Positions 44,848-56,466 of a DNA stretch of 64,000 nucleotides are shown here, one piece after another. The translations under genes were made by a program, and so were the position numbers. Positions within the stretch are counted from its first letter, which is position 1; each line of letters opens with the position of its first letter. The notes under the pieces are model-generated. The model was not told where the DNA came from, ran no database searches, and worked only from the letters and a program-made list of their open reading frames with translations. Source of the stretch: Arcuatula senhousia (taxonomy: Eukaryota; Mollusca; Bivalvia; Mytilida; Mytilidae); assembly GCA_963971305.1 (NCBI GenBank), contig OZ020309.1, forward strand, positions 737,001 through 801,000. Direction: 5' to 3'.

Positions 44848-45370
44848 CTCACATGGCCCTTCTCATCCGGCTAAAGGCCATGTGAACTTATTCCATTACT
44901 ATGCGTCCGTCGTCGTCTATGGTCGTCCGTTAATTGGGAATTATATACGACATGTTGGCAACAAACGATTCTCATTTATAAACGATTCGATAAAAAATAT
45001 GGCCGATGTTACTAAAAATAGAACGCAGCGTAAAAATTCGCTTAAAATGGCTTATAACTCATCAACCATCACAAATGGAAAAAATCCGAAGGGTCTTAAG
45101 CTCTTCAGAATCAAAAGCCATACAAAAGTCTCCATTGGGTCGAAGTTGTCAGATTACCCTATTAGGGGTTATTGCCCTTAACAAGTAAAAAATAGCGGTT
45201 TTTTTTTTGTTTTTTGCCTTACAGAATGTAACCTATTACATACAGAGAAAATCTGTTGCTTGCCTAAATGTTCAGCTCATTAAGCTCTACAAAAGTCTAT
45301 ATTAAGTCAAAGTTGTCAGATGACCCCTTATAGGGGTTATAGCCCTTAACAGGTCAAAAATAACGTTTTT
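44848..45370 (+). mobile_element. HINE-like repeat with GCTCACATGGCC hairpin
   Basis: A GCTCACATGGCC / GGCCATGTGAAC hairpin is followed by GTC-rich sequence ('gcgtccgtcgtcgtc') and two diverged units with 'cagctcattaagctctacaa' and 'ccttataggggttatagccc'. The tail also occurs at 38200-38285, 47208-47290 and 52890-53040. The 139-codon open frame 44762-45181 crosses the hairpin and is not a gene. Confidence 0.55.
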
Positions 45371-45379
45371 TCCTATAAA

Positions 45380-45890
45380 AAAACAAGAGCTGACACTAAA
45401 GTATGTCTCGCCTGTCGGCACCATCACAGAACTCATTGAAGGTCTAGCTGGGCCTTCAGAAAAGTTAAGGTCAAGGTCATGTGACAGATGACAGAATTCC
45501 ATTTAACCATCACAAAAATGTCTGAAGTGTGTTCTAGATACCAAAGCTATTTAGAAACAATTAAAAAGAACGACATTCATTAAGCCATTCAACCATGAAA
45601 ATAGGTTCACGGTCACATTACATGGCGACGTCAGTTGAGTATAAATAATCCCCAAATATCAGATGCCTAGCTATATCATTATACTTTTCACTTAACTCAT
45701 TTTCCACCTATAAATCATCTAAGTTCACAAAGTCACTGAACCATGAAAATAGGGTCAAGTCACACAACATGGTGTCTGTTGTGTAGACCAAAACCCCAAA
45801 TGTCTGTATACCAAATATCAGATGCCTATATATCTATTATACTTTTTACTTCAAGGGATATAGTCTACGAAAAAATATTTTTTACTAACA
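45380..45890. repeat. Diverged tandem units related to 51700-52030
   Basis: Phrases 'aagtcactgaaccatgaaaatagggtcaag' and 'gtctgtataccaaatatcag' occur here in two diverged units and again at 51735-52025. Likely remnant of another HINE-type family. Confidence 0.45.
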
Positions 45891-46278
45891 AACAAGGTTG
45901 TCCGGTGTATATGGAGAATTTCAGAAGAGACAAAACGAGGTTGCCCGGTGTATAGGGAGAACAATACCTCATGCATGTTAAAGACCCCTTTGTAGATTTT
46001 AATACATTTATTACATGGGGACCTCTTCAAAGGCCACAAACTGCAAACTGGAGAGAAGTTCACATGAGCATCAAACTTGTTTCCCAAATTTAAGATTAAT
46101 AAATTTGTTTATAAAACTTAAAATAATCAGCAAAAAGTTTGACCAAAGTGTTACAGACGGACGGACGTACGGACAGACAAGGGTAAAACTATATGGCCGA
46201 TTCACATACGTGGTCGGGCCATAAAAATGTATGTCCAGACAAAGACCAAATATATCAATGTGAAACACTTTTTTGTAA

Positions 46279-46522
46279 GAGTCGGTGGTGTAGTGGTTAA
46301 TGCATCGGGCTACAAACCTAGAGATTCGTGGTTCAAACCCCATCAGGGGTGAAAATTGCTTGAACCAGCTTTCCGATTCTTTTTTGACACCATGTGCAAG
46401 GGTAGTCTCAACAAACGCTGCTGGTCTTTCAGAAGAGACAAAACAAGGTTGTCCGGTGTATAGGGAGAATTTCAGAAGAGACAAAACAAGGTTGTCCGGT
46501 GTATAGGGAGAATTTCAGGAGA
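46279..46522 (+). mobile_element. tRNA-derived SINE, copy B
   Basis: Near-identical to 37265-37510, with the same A box, B box and 43-bp repeat tail. Confidence 0.75.
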
Positions 46523-48507
46523 CAAAACGAGGTTGCCCAGTGTATAGGGAGAACAATACCTCATGCATGTTAAAGACCCTTTTGTAGAGTTTGATACATT
46601 TATTACATGGGGCCTCTACAAAGGGCATGAACTGCAAACTGGAGAGGAGTTCACATGAGCATAAAGCTTGTTTCTTAAATTCAAGATCAATAAATTTGTT
46701 TATAAAACTTAAAATAATCAACAAAAGGTTTGAGCTTTTAATGACAATATTTAGAAATACATATTTTGTCTGAATGAATCACTCACAAAATCCAAAAAAA
46801 TATCTACTTCTGTAAAAACCAAAGTTTCAATTATAATTTATTTTTTAAGTCACTTTGTCATCTTTTTCAGTTATACAAGTGTGGACTCTAATGCATATTG
46901 CCTAGCAAGCCGCTATGGACACAAAAAGCAAAGGTCTGCTTTAGTAACATAAAAAAGACTTTATTATTTCTAGGTCCTGCTAAGGTTTATTGTTGAATTC
47001 TATATGTAGCCTTTGCTGTACACATACTATAAAATCGATCTAAAATTAAGCCATGTCGATGAATCTAAGTCATGTAAGTGTTTATCCTAAACATTATTTG
47101 TTTTTAGATCCAGTATAAGCATTGTACTATTTCCTATTTAGTTTAAAATAACTGCATCAAAGTTTGGTTATGTTAGTGGAGAAAATAGGAAACTATTGCA
47201 GATAGAGAAAAGCTGTTGCTTGCTTAAACCTTCAGCTCATCGAGCTGTACAAAAGTCTCCATTGGATCAAAGATGTCACAGTCTGTTGTTCATATATACT
47301 TTTAAATCAGCTTAATGTTAAAGTTTAAAAAGGTTTCAATCTTCAAATTATTCTGAGAACAAAAGCTACCAACGGGATTCTGGGAATACCGAAGAAGAAA
47401 ATCAAACATATATTTTGCGCCTAGAAATTTTTATAATTTTCGTTTTATAATATTATTATTTTCAACATTTAGTTGCATTCCAAGCATGCGGAGATGTAAA
47501 AAAAATGTACATTGTTATTTTGACTTTTTTCTAAGTGTGACCAAAAAGGAAACTGGATTCATCCTCTTTTGTATTTTTAGTCTTGGGCCAATGCAAGACG
47601 GCAAGCAGCGACTTATGGTCATGCTGAAGACTGTTTGCTGTTTTCCATTGTGATTTTTAAAATTCACGTTTCTTTATGTTGGTTGTGTGGCGTACAATTA
47701 TTCCACATCTAATTATCGTCTACTTTAATGGTTATCATTTGTCAGATCAGCCTATGATTTTGAAGTATATAATATTATATGAAATAAGTTTAAACCCAAT
47801 TGTAGATCTCTTCATGAACATTTGCAATGTACATGTATGCCTTTAAATTTTTTACGTGTAATAGCAATAAATTATATTATAACTCAAACGGGGCCAGATC
47901 CAGAAATTTTTGAAAGGGGTTGGTCCACATAAATTCCACTGTGGACGAAGGACGAAAAGGGGGTGGTTCTAGACGTTACTTGCGAAATTTTTGTCGGAAA
48001 GGAGGAAAATTCCAATCTCGGACCCCCCCCCCCCCCCCGGATCCGCCACTGCTCAAATATTTTTGATTGTCACCTATTCAAAGATTGTCCCTTCCTTTAT
48101 GATATAGACTAAAGCAAACTTATACACGAACGTTGCAATCCATGTTCCGCACACAGGGGCTTGGATTCTGGTCATTTATATTGACTTTTAAGTCGCCCCC
48201 TACTCTATAATCCAAGCCCCTGTGGTTTTGCACAGTTAAAATTTTTTTCTGACACGTTTGTAGTTGTGTCGACATTGGTCTCTGTGTGGTGAATCGACAA
48301 AATTATCAAGCATTGATAACATTTTCGAACAAACAAACTTGTGACAAATAAGTTTATTTTTCCGGATCCCGCAATAGCTTTGTGAGAAATAGACAAAATT
48401 AATTATCCTTATTAAAATGACCTAGATCAAGACAGACGAATGACCCAATGTGGCTATTTTGTCATTTTCTAAAAATCAATAAAATGCTTGAAATGTGTGT
48501 GTCTGAT

Positions 48508-50021
48508 CAAGGAAGTAATATTGAGAAGGAAGAACCACTAAGCCAGATGAAACGGTTTATCTGCGTTACCGCCTATCTTATCGGAATCCTGTTAATTGAC
48601 AATAATCGTGTCATGTAGATACACACTCAGCATGTCTCGATCGGCTTTGACCTTATCGGCAAGTTCCATTTTCGACGGATATTCGCGAAATGACCAGAAT
48701 CAAATGAAAACAAAGACCTCCACAATTTATCAAAAATTAAATGTACCCGATCGTGTTTTTTGTGATGGTGGGGGCGTCTGAAATAAATACTTTTTATTAA
48801 GGATGCTCGCTAGTCTTGTTTTTGGATTTCTGTCATTTTTTCGGAATCCTCTGGTTTTTACCATCAAAATAGGGTTAGTTTTTTTGCCCACAAACCCCGT
48901 ATTTTCTTTTAATCGATGTCTTAAATATGTCATAAAGAAGTGATTAACAAAGTTTTATCAAATCCTTTTTATTCTGTCATGGGTTTTAACAGCTGAAAAG
49001 GGTTAATGCTAAACCAGGGGGTATCCTGAAATTAAATAAAATATATTGGAAAATTTAACTAAATGTGAATGCACAAATTGTATCATAGACCTGTACAATA
49101 TTATTAGAATATATTCAATTTTAATATATTTAATATACAGGTCTATGATTATATGAATAGTTATGTAACACCATTTTTTATTTATGAATAAATTTGTGTT
49201 TTGTTCAAATGTAGGACCTGTAGATTCTCATAAAAGCAAATTAAGTTTAGTTTTTCATAATACAGATTTTCGTATTTTCAAGCTTGTCAAAAAAATCTTA
49301 AATGAAAAAAACATTTCATTTTTGTAGCAGATTTTTCGTTTTGCAGAGAAACCTTCAAATAATTGAATAAATGTTTATACAAATTATTTGAATAAATTGA
49401 CTTTACTTTAATCACTTAACTCCTCTCAACAACATTTAAAGTTTAAAATCTACTTAATCTAAGGCTTTGAATTCCAACTTTTGCCGATAGAATTGCGTGA
49501 TTTCAATCAAAATCTCTATTATCCGACCACATCCGACCAAATACTCGTTAGTATCAATCGAACCGGCGTCATGTCTATTTTTACAGCGTATGTTTTTGTA
49601 ATCGGAGGTCACCGGGAGCACAGGTTAAATGTGATTTAAAATTAAGCAACATTTTTGAAATTACAACAAATTCTTTTTTTAAACAGTTGTAATGACCATA
49701 ATTTTTGTCCGATTTTGAGTTTATTGCACCATTCGATTCGTATTTGAAAGCGCAAGTTTACGATGTAGATGTCCCACCTATGGTAATTAATTACAGGTGC
49801 TCTTTAAAGTTTAGCAATTACATCCAATTCGATAAAAATCACGTGTCCGATAAGAGAATCCAGATGACGAATTGGAGTGGCGCTAACGCAGATAGTCACC
49901 AAAGGAATCTTATCGAGACAATGCTAATTAGATAAAATCCCAAAGTTTTGGTAGAAGGCTCTGCTGGTAACTAATATGTGATAATTGGTCGATGTAGTTC
50001 CTTCTCAATATTACTTCCATG
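48508..50021. mobile_element. Non-autonomous DNA transposon with 24-bp TIRs and 7-bp TSD
   Basis: The ends are CAAGGAAGTAATATTGAGAA and the inverted CATGGAAGTAATATTGAGAA. The target GTCTGAT is duplicated at 48501-48507 and 50022-50028, and the same site is present once and unoccupied in copy A (near 39490). No transposase frame is present (longest 76 codons). An internal inverted repeat, 'catagacctgta'/'tacaggtctatg', lies at 49084-49149. CA-starting ends and a 7-bp duplication would suit a P- or hAT-like family; this is undecided. Confidence 0.88.
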
Positions 50022-50593
50022 GTCTGATTGACCTATTTTGCATAAGCACTATTTCTGTCTGTGATAATAAACTTTATTCAATGAATTAATATTTTTCAGC
50101 CAAAAATTTATAAGAAAGTACGCTTAAACATGCACAACCTGATAAAGTGACTACGCCATGTACGCTACATGATCTAGTTGAATCGCATTGTTGCTTTAAT
50201 ACACCGCCACATAAAAGCATGAAAAACGAAGATGCTGTGTACAACTTTTTTGCAAGATTTAACTCATTTTTGGTGTCCGAATAGTATTTTTGTCCCTTAA
50301 ACTTTATTCAATTAAGTAAATTTTCGCAATCCAAAATCAAATATCCATTACGCTAAAGCTACGCAAGATATGCTACACTGACTAAAATATAATCCGAAGC
50401 GGAACGCATAATCTACTGGTCGCGGCCATATTGTCTTGATGGAAATCCGAAGATTGAGAATCCGAATGTAGCCCCCGAGTGAAAAGTGAATTAAAGTATG
50501 TACATTGCAAAGAGCTTTTGTAAATATAGAAACGACGGAAACAAACGACCTAATTGGGGTATCGCTGCCTTTTTCTTTATAATAGGTAGTAAA

Positions 50594-50759
50594 AAAGGCC
50601 AACAGACAACTTGTTTTGTCTTATTTTAAATATATGAACAACAGAAATACGGCTTTGATACCTAATTAATCTAAATATCGAAAAACAATAATTACTTAAT
50701 AATTTTTGTAAAGCTTTACAATAATTCATATTCATGAGCTTCATCCCGCCTTAAGCATG
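50594..50759. other. AT-rich spacer
   Basis: No recognised feature between copy B and the SINE-related inverted repeat. Confidence 0.4.
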
Positions 50760-51595
50760 CGCACTGTTTTGAATTTTTGTGTGCGTTGGTGTTTTACGCC
50801 CTTTATCGACGCACCTGGGCCATATAGGGCAGTCAGTCTTAATGGTGGAAGAAACCGAAGTACCCGGAGAAAACCACCGACCTTGAGCAGGAAACTGACA
50901 AACCTAATAACATACAGTTGGGGAAGTCCTTTTTTTGTTATAGCCAATCATATGTTCCATTCCCCCAAGCTGAACAGGAGTTCATCAAGGTACTTTGGAG
51001 AACTGGTGCTTAATCTATCTATAGAATGTTGTAATAATAGAAGTTAATCTTTTTGATCAGTTAAACTCTCACATTCATTGAAAATGAAAACTACTCATAG
51101 GTAGATGATTTTTACCTGAAGGAAAAAAACTCCTATCTCTGAGAGAAAATTGCTTATATCTATGATTGTTGCATCAAAATAATATTTTTTTTATGAATTT
51201 AATGCTTTGACCAACTCTTTGACATTTATCTTTCTCATCTTCTTTTATATAAATATCCTTTTTGAGCTATTTTTTCAATGTGAAATTTTCAACAGGTACG
51301 TCTTTTATACTAGGAAAAATTTTCCTTCATACAACAAGATAATCTCCTCTCTATAGATGTGAGTTTAAACTGATCAGAGAGATTAACTTCCATTGTAACA
51401 CATTCAATAGGAGGATTAAATACGGGAACTCCAAAGTACCTTGATGAGTCCCTGTTCAGCCTGGGGTAATTAAACATTTGATTGACTATAAATACAAACG
51501 GGACTCGAACACCAGCTGAGAGGTGATCGGTTAGTGATCAATAGTGTGGTATTTAAACCAGCGCCTTAGACCACTCGCCCACACAGGCCCCCAAA
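50760..51595. mobile_element. Two SINE-like copies in inverted arrangement
   Basis: A tRNA-like head lies on the minus strand at about 51495-51592 (A box near 51563-51583, B box 'ggtgttcgagtcccg' at 51500-51514). It is followed by a body whose segment 51353-51472 is the inverted copy of 50960-51077 ('gttcatcaaggtactttgga' versus 'tccaaagtaccttgatgagt'). The phrase 'gaagtacccggagaaaacca' at about 50862 is part of the left copy. Confidence 0.55.
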
Positions 51596-51699
51596 TGGAT
51601 ATGCAAAGTTTATTTAACTACATTTTGGTCAAAATGACATTAGAAAAATGGGGACGAAAAAAAATTGATTTTGGTTGACAATATGCCTTTACTTCATTT

Positions 51700-52100
51700 T
51701 CCACAAAAGTCTTAAAAAGGGGTTTGTTGGCCCGAAAAAACATCTAAGTTCACAGAGTCGCTGAACCAAGAAATTGGAAACAGGGTCAAACAGCATGGTG
51801 CCAGTTCCGTAGACCATAATCCCAACTGTCTGTATACCAAATACCAGATGCTTAGCTATTATACTTTTCTTGTAATTCATTTTCCACAAAAGTCTTACAA
51901 AGGGGTCTTTTGGCCCGAAAAAAAACCCCATCCGCTGAACCATGAGATTGGGGTTAGAATCAAACGGCATGGTGCCAGTTGCATAGACCATAATCCCAAC
52001 TGTCTGTATACCAAATATCAGATGGTCTTACAAAAGTTTACGCCGCCGCCACCGGAAAGTAATACCTATGTCTCGCTTTCAGCGACTAAAGTTGCAAGCG
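51700..52100. mobile_element. Tandem repeat element ending in GTCTCGCTT hairpin
   Basis: Two units of about 190 bp share 'ccacaaaagtctta', 'ttggcccgaaaaaa' and 'catggtgccagtt'. They are followed by 'cgccgccgccacc' and a TGTCTCGCTT...AAGCGAGACA hairpin at 52070-52105. Confidence 0.55.
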
Positions 52101-52124
52101 AGACAAAAACTGTTGCATATAGAA

Positions 52125-52887
52125 AAAAGAAAGAATGTGTCCATGGGACACGGATGCCCCCGCTGGCCCCAAACAGGAAGTAGATTTCTGACAGGTCTGA
52201 AAATCGCTTAGGACATACAGTTTGTCATACTGATCCAACCCATAAAGTTTCAAAACATTCTGGTATACAGTTCCTGAGAAAAGCTTGACGGAAATTTTCA
52301 TATAATGTTCACATATTTTCACATTGGCTTAAGTCCCAAACAGGAAGTAGATGTCCGACAGGTCTCAAAATCGCTTAGGACGTATAGTTTGTCACACTTA
52401 ATAATCCTACAAAGTTTCAAATTATTCTCATGTACGGTTCCTGAGAAAAGCTTGACGGAAATTTTCATAGTCATGTTCACATATCCTAACATTGGCCTAA
52501 GTCCCAAACAGAAAGTAGATGTCCGACAGGTCTCAAAATCGCTTAGGACGTATAGTTTGTCACACTTAATAATCCTACAAAGTTTCAAATTATTCTCATG
52601 TACGGTTCCTGAGAAAAGCTTGACGGAAATTTCATAGTCGTGTCCACATATTTTCACATTGGCCTTAGTCCCAAACAGGAAGTAGATGTCCGACAGGTCT
52701 CAAAATCGCTTAGAACGTACAGTTTGTCATACTGAACCATCCTACCAAATTTCAAATCATTCTCATGTATGGTTGCTGAGAAAAGCTTGACGGAAATTAG
52801 TACGGACGGACGGACGTACGTACGTACGTCCGTACGGACGGACATGAGTAAAACTTAATGCCCCCGACATGTCGTCGCGGGGGCATA
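52125..52887. mobile_element. HINE-type element, 'aaacaggaagtagatgtc' family
   Basis: The left end has a GTGTCCATGGGACAC hairpin then GGATGCCCCCGC. The core is four units of about 177 bp sharing 'cccaaacaggaagtagatgt' and 'ctgagaaaagcttgacggaa'. A GGAC/GTAC microsatellite lies at 52800-52842, and the right end carries the inverted GCGGGGGCAT. Two units differ at only a few positions, implying recent expansion. Confidence 0.7.
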
Positions 52888-52889
52888 AA

Positions 52890-53060
52890 AAAGCTGTTCT
52901 TGCTTAAATGTTTAGCTCATTAAGCTTTACAAAAGTCTTCATTGGGTTGAAGCTGTCAGATGACCCCTTATAGTGGTTATGACCCTTAACAGGTCAAAAA
53001 CATGGCATAAGGACCAGGTGAGGCATTAAGGCTCCTGGGAGCCTCTTTTTTTTCTGTAAA
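52890..53060. repeat. Tail fragment of the 44848-45370 repeat family
   Basis: 'ttagctcattaagctttaca' and 'tgacccttaacaggtcaaaa' recur, ending in an AGGCTCC/GGAGCCT hairpin before a T run. Confidence 0.5.
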
Positions 53061-53306
53061 ACCAGTTACGGAGGTTTGCTCCTTGCATTTTGGGATTTAT
53101 GTCAGATTTTCAAGATTTTACCCATCTTTTACGCTTGAAATGATTTTCACATGAGCCCATTATATTCTTGTCCATATAAAAAAAATAAGTCTATCAAATG
53201 TGCAAGTTCACAGTTTTTTATATAACTTTATTTTCTCTGCCATTCATTTTAATATGGATAAACATTGAAAATAACCTACTGAAGCTCCATAGCAATAATT
53301 CTTTAC

Positions 53307-53535
53307 CTGTAGGAAACAGCAGATCCCATTGTGCACTAGTTATGATCCTTTTACTCTTAAGATCTTGCAGTATTTTGTTGTTCTTCTTGGTCATGAGGGT
53401 TGTGGAAAGGCTGGTAGGAGGAAACTCATGATCAAAGGCGTGTCTAACAGCTTGTGGTCCTATTCTGATAAGAAGTCCTGCTAGTTTTAGAAAGTTTGAT
53501 TCCTCGGTAGAGGATGCATTAGATGCAGCAGCCAT
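53307..53535 (-). CDS. Exon 1: N-terminal half of DZIP3-like HEPN domain
   Basis: The exon starts with ATG at 53535 and encodes 76 codons plus one base. After a short Ala/Ser-rich leader it has the run 'FLKLAGLLIRIGPQAVRHAF', then 'PPTSLSTTL' and 'ITSAQWDLLFPT'. This matches my recollection of the start of HEPN domains of DZIP3-like bivalve proteins (leucine-rich helix, G-P-x-A-hydrophobic-R, Q-W near the end). The donor ACAG|GTAAAG falls at 53306/53307. Translation past it gives a non-homologous tail, which argues that the splice is real. Phase 1 here matches the acceptor of the exon at 43314. No promoter motif was recognised in 53536-54000. Confidence 0.75.
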
Positions 53536-54710
53536 TTTCTACAAAGTTATGAAAGATAACTGTATAATGCTACAATGAACAACTAGCGACTAAGAAAACG
53601 GGCCAAATTCAACTAAAAACCTTATTTTACAACTAAAACCTAATGTTCTATAATCATGATAATGGAATGTCTACCATTTTGGATTTTCATTCGTGTGTCT
53701 CTTATGAGTGTTGAATAAACCACTAGGCTCCTAGTCTGGTTCAATCTTTTGGGTAGAGCGCATCTACATTGTTTGTAATGAGTCTTGAATAGACGAAACG
53801 CAGGTCAGGGATAGAAAAATTAACTACCCCGGAATTTGTTGTAATTTTTATTGCAAAAGGACAAACCCAACAACTTTCTTAGTAATATGAGACAATTAAA
53901 AAGACGGCAATAATGCTCTAATGCGACTAGTTAGAATTGAAATGATGCCAACATAACATTCCAAAGTTTATGATTAATTCTTCTGCGATTTTATTGAAAA
54001 TTCTATTTACAATAGTGTCCAACGTTACTATAGAAAAGTATTTATACTGGGTCCAGTAATCAGTTTTAGAGAGTGACTAGAACTTTTATAATAGAACGTG
54101 TTACGTTCAACTCGAACGAGCGTACGGTATCTTGGATTAGGTACACATTGCGTGCACGTGAATGCGTGGAAGATAAATCGAAAGGATTATTAAGCAATGG
54201 GGAATAAGTTGCATTTATGCTACATTGGAATGGTAACTTACCATACAATATTTTAGCTTAACCAAAGTTGCTTCAGGACATCTTGTACAGAGGAAACACC
54301 CCTCATCATGATGAACTAGACCGTAATGAAGGTTTGTACTGTCTCATATCATTAAAATGTACAAATTTTACAAAGTCCCTATCATGACCGGTTAACACAT
54401 TTAGTTATCTTGTTATTATTTATAAATAAATGCAATACAGATCAACCTTTATAAAGAAAATATGTACCAATAAACTTTATCCGAATCACATTGTTTAAGT
54501 ACTACATTTTCAACTGAATAAATATTCTCTTTTTACTATTACAATTATAATACTAAAAAGGTGTTAGCTACAGCTTACAAATATAAGTGTATACCCCCGC
54601 TTCCAAAAAAGAAACATTTTCTGCAATTATGTCCGAAGATTGTATGAAAATGTGACGAAAATCCTTAGAAGAAGTTGCGTATACATGTAAAAGAAATGTC
54701 CATTAAAAGG
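53536..54710. other. Upstream region of the HEPN/NTPase gene
   Basis: No open frame or recognised repeat. It must include the 5' UTR and promoter if exon 1 is the first exon, but no TATA box or initiator stands out. Confidence 0.4.
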
Positions 54711-54714
54711 CTAA

Positions 54715-54870
54715 TAACTACCGAACTTGAATGATCAATCTCATCGTCCAGAGAAAATGACAAAATCGATTCAGTCATACCGGAGAATTGGTGGATCGCA
54801 ATAGTCCTGACTTGGTACAGGCATTTCAAACGAAATGGTGGGTTAAACCAGGTTTTATGGCGCCAAAACC
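54715..54870 (+). mobile_element. Short interspersed repeat, copy 2
   Basis: Same sequence as 41884-42050 with a few substitutions ('accgaacttgaatgatcaat' to 'ggttttatggcgcc'). Confidence 0.75.
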
Positions 54871-56430
54871 CCCTCTTCCATTGTGATCTTCAAGTCCATA
54901 ATATATATAGTTACATAGAATAGTGTGACACGGTAAAATTTGCTTTATAACCCATAATATATAAGTAAGTAAAATAGTGTGACACTAAAATTTTCTTGTA
55001 ATTAGGTTTTATAGGACATGTAGGACATAGTAGGATATAAAAATAATCAAAGTTGTGCTACCAAAATCGATCTTCTGCATTTGATTTTGGGTGCTAAATT
55101 GATAAAGAATCAACAATATCATTATACTTATTGGTTTTCTAATCACGGTAGGTCCCGTGTCCGGCGACAGGATTGTTTTTTCGAGAGGCTTTGTCCAGTT
55201 TTTTCGAGAGAGGTCCAGGTTTTTTCGCCTGTCCGTTTACAAAAAAAAAATGCTTAAATTCTCAATTGTAAGTGAAACAAAAAAAAAGAGGAATAAAAGT
55301 GTTCAAAATGTTCGAATTATTACTTTTCTTCCAAAAAAGTCCGTAAAGAAGTATCAGTTAATGATTTATTAAAATTGATCAGAGAGGCACAACAACTTGT
55401 CCGGTTTTTTCGAGAGGTGTCCTGGTTTTTTAAAAATTTTGACTAAAGAGAGGCACTGGGTTTTGTTGAAACTATACGAATTAAATGGAAACTAATATCC
55501 CTCCTACTCAATAAACATACATTTAAACACATTACATGCAAAATATCAAGTTTGTTACTAACTTTAAAGCATAAGTAGGCTGCCCAAATGCGTTATCTTT
55601 GAAGACTAAATTAGTATTTTGACAATATTAGTTTTATGGTACATTTGTACATTTGTGGCTTTCTTGATGTGCTTTATTAAATTACCGGTTTCAAAAAGAG
55701 CGATTGTTACGGTGGGCAAAATTTTGAAAGGTAAGTTGCAATCTTGTTTTTGTGCCTTTTCAAGTCTTTGAAACTATAAAATCTACATGTATGTCAGAAA
55801 CAAATAAATACAAAAAGAGCATATTCCACTGGTGCATTCTGTTATTTCAATAGTTTAAGGGTGTTTTGGAATATGGGATATTTACATATTTATTCCTGGG
55901 ATACAGGATATTTGAGGCAAAACAATATTTAAATCTATTCTATTTACAGGGATATGGGATAAGAAAAAACCTCTATTTTGGATACGGGATATTTGATAAA
56001 AACAGTAGGGATATGAGATATTGGAACCCCTTAACGTATACATTTGTATGTAAAGATACAGAAACCCTTAAATAGCATTTGAATCTCATACTCTTATGTT
56101 TGTTTTATGTCCAGTCAACACTATTTCAGTCATAATCAGCAGGACAAGAGCTAATTGAAACACCAAAATGAATTGAAGCACCATTCGAAGGACCCATGCA
56201 CGACCACAAACCAGAAGTAAAACGAACCAACTCACAAGATAGGCCAATGTATCCTGAACGCACCATAGGCCAAGACATCCAGAAAGTGACGAAATCCTTC
56301 CTCAAAATTTTCGCACAATTTGGAACCCTTCCATATGGTGACTGACAATGAAGAACCCTTACCCGAAATGAGGTCATACTAAATGGAACATCTACCTGTG
56401 TGGGATATAGCCAACTCTTACCCAGTTTCA

Positions 56431-56466
56431 CCATGGAAGTAATATACTTCAATATTACTTCCATGG
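56431..56466. repeat. Palindrome made of the ends of the 48508-50021 transposon family
   Basis: CCATGGAAGTAATAT and its inverse flank a 6-base loop. The arm equals the terminal sequence of the 1.5-kb transposon at 48508-50021. Confidence 0.7.

Larger units (their letters stand above)
45891..50593 (+). repeat. Dispersed duplication, copy B (with 1.5-kb insertion)
   Basis: Matches copy A (36879-40055) throughout; 1,514 bp at 48508-50021 plus a 7-bp duplicated target are extra. It starts at 'aacaaggttgtccggtg' and ends at 'aataggtagtaa'. Confidence 0.9.
19114..53535 (-). other. Gene span: HEPN(DZIP3-like)-coiled coil-nSTAND-ankyrin protein, four exons
   Basis: Four minus-strand exons join in consistent phase. 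Exon 1 is 53307-53535, ending in phase 1 at ACAG|GTAAAG. Exon 2 is 43085-43314, from TTGTAG| to AAAA|GTGAGT, phase 0. Exon 3 is 36135-36360, from TTTTAG| to AAAA|GTAAGT, phase 1. Exon 4 is 19114-22082, from TTTACAG|. The summed coding length is 3654 nt, exactly 1217 codons plus stop. The domain order (DZIP3-type HEPN, coiled coil, novel-STAND NTPase, ankyrin repeats) is one I recall from predicted bivalve proteins. Intron 3 is 14 kb, intron 2 is 6.8 kb and intron 1 is 10 kb; all are filled with transposable elements. The likely role is an NLR-like sensor, which is inference. Transcript evidence is lacking, so extra small exons cannot be excluded. Confidence 0.75.

Noticed and set aside
44762..45181. 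139-codon plus-strand ORF as a gene
   Set aside because: It crosses the hairpin and microsatellite of a repeat family also found elsewhere in the window, with no recognisable domain.
51495..51592. Functional tRNA gene on the minus strand
   Set aside because: Long variable region and no matching acceptor arms; attached to a repeated body, so a SINE head.
56126..56464. 112-codon minus-strand ORF inside the 4.6-kb element as a transposase fragment
   Set aside because: No catalytic motif or known fold was recognised, and the start lies in a transposon-end palindrome.
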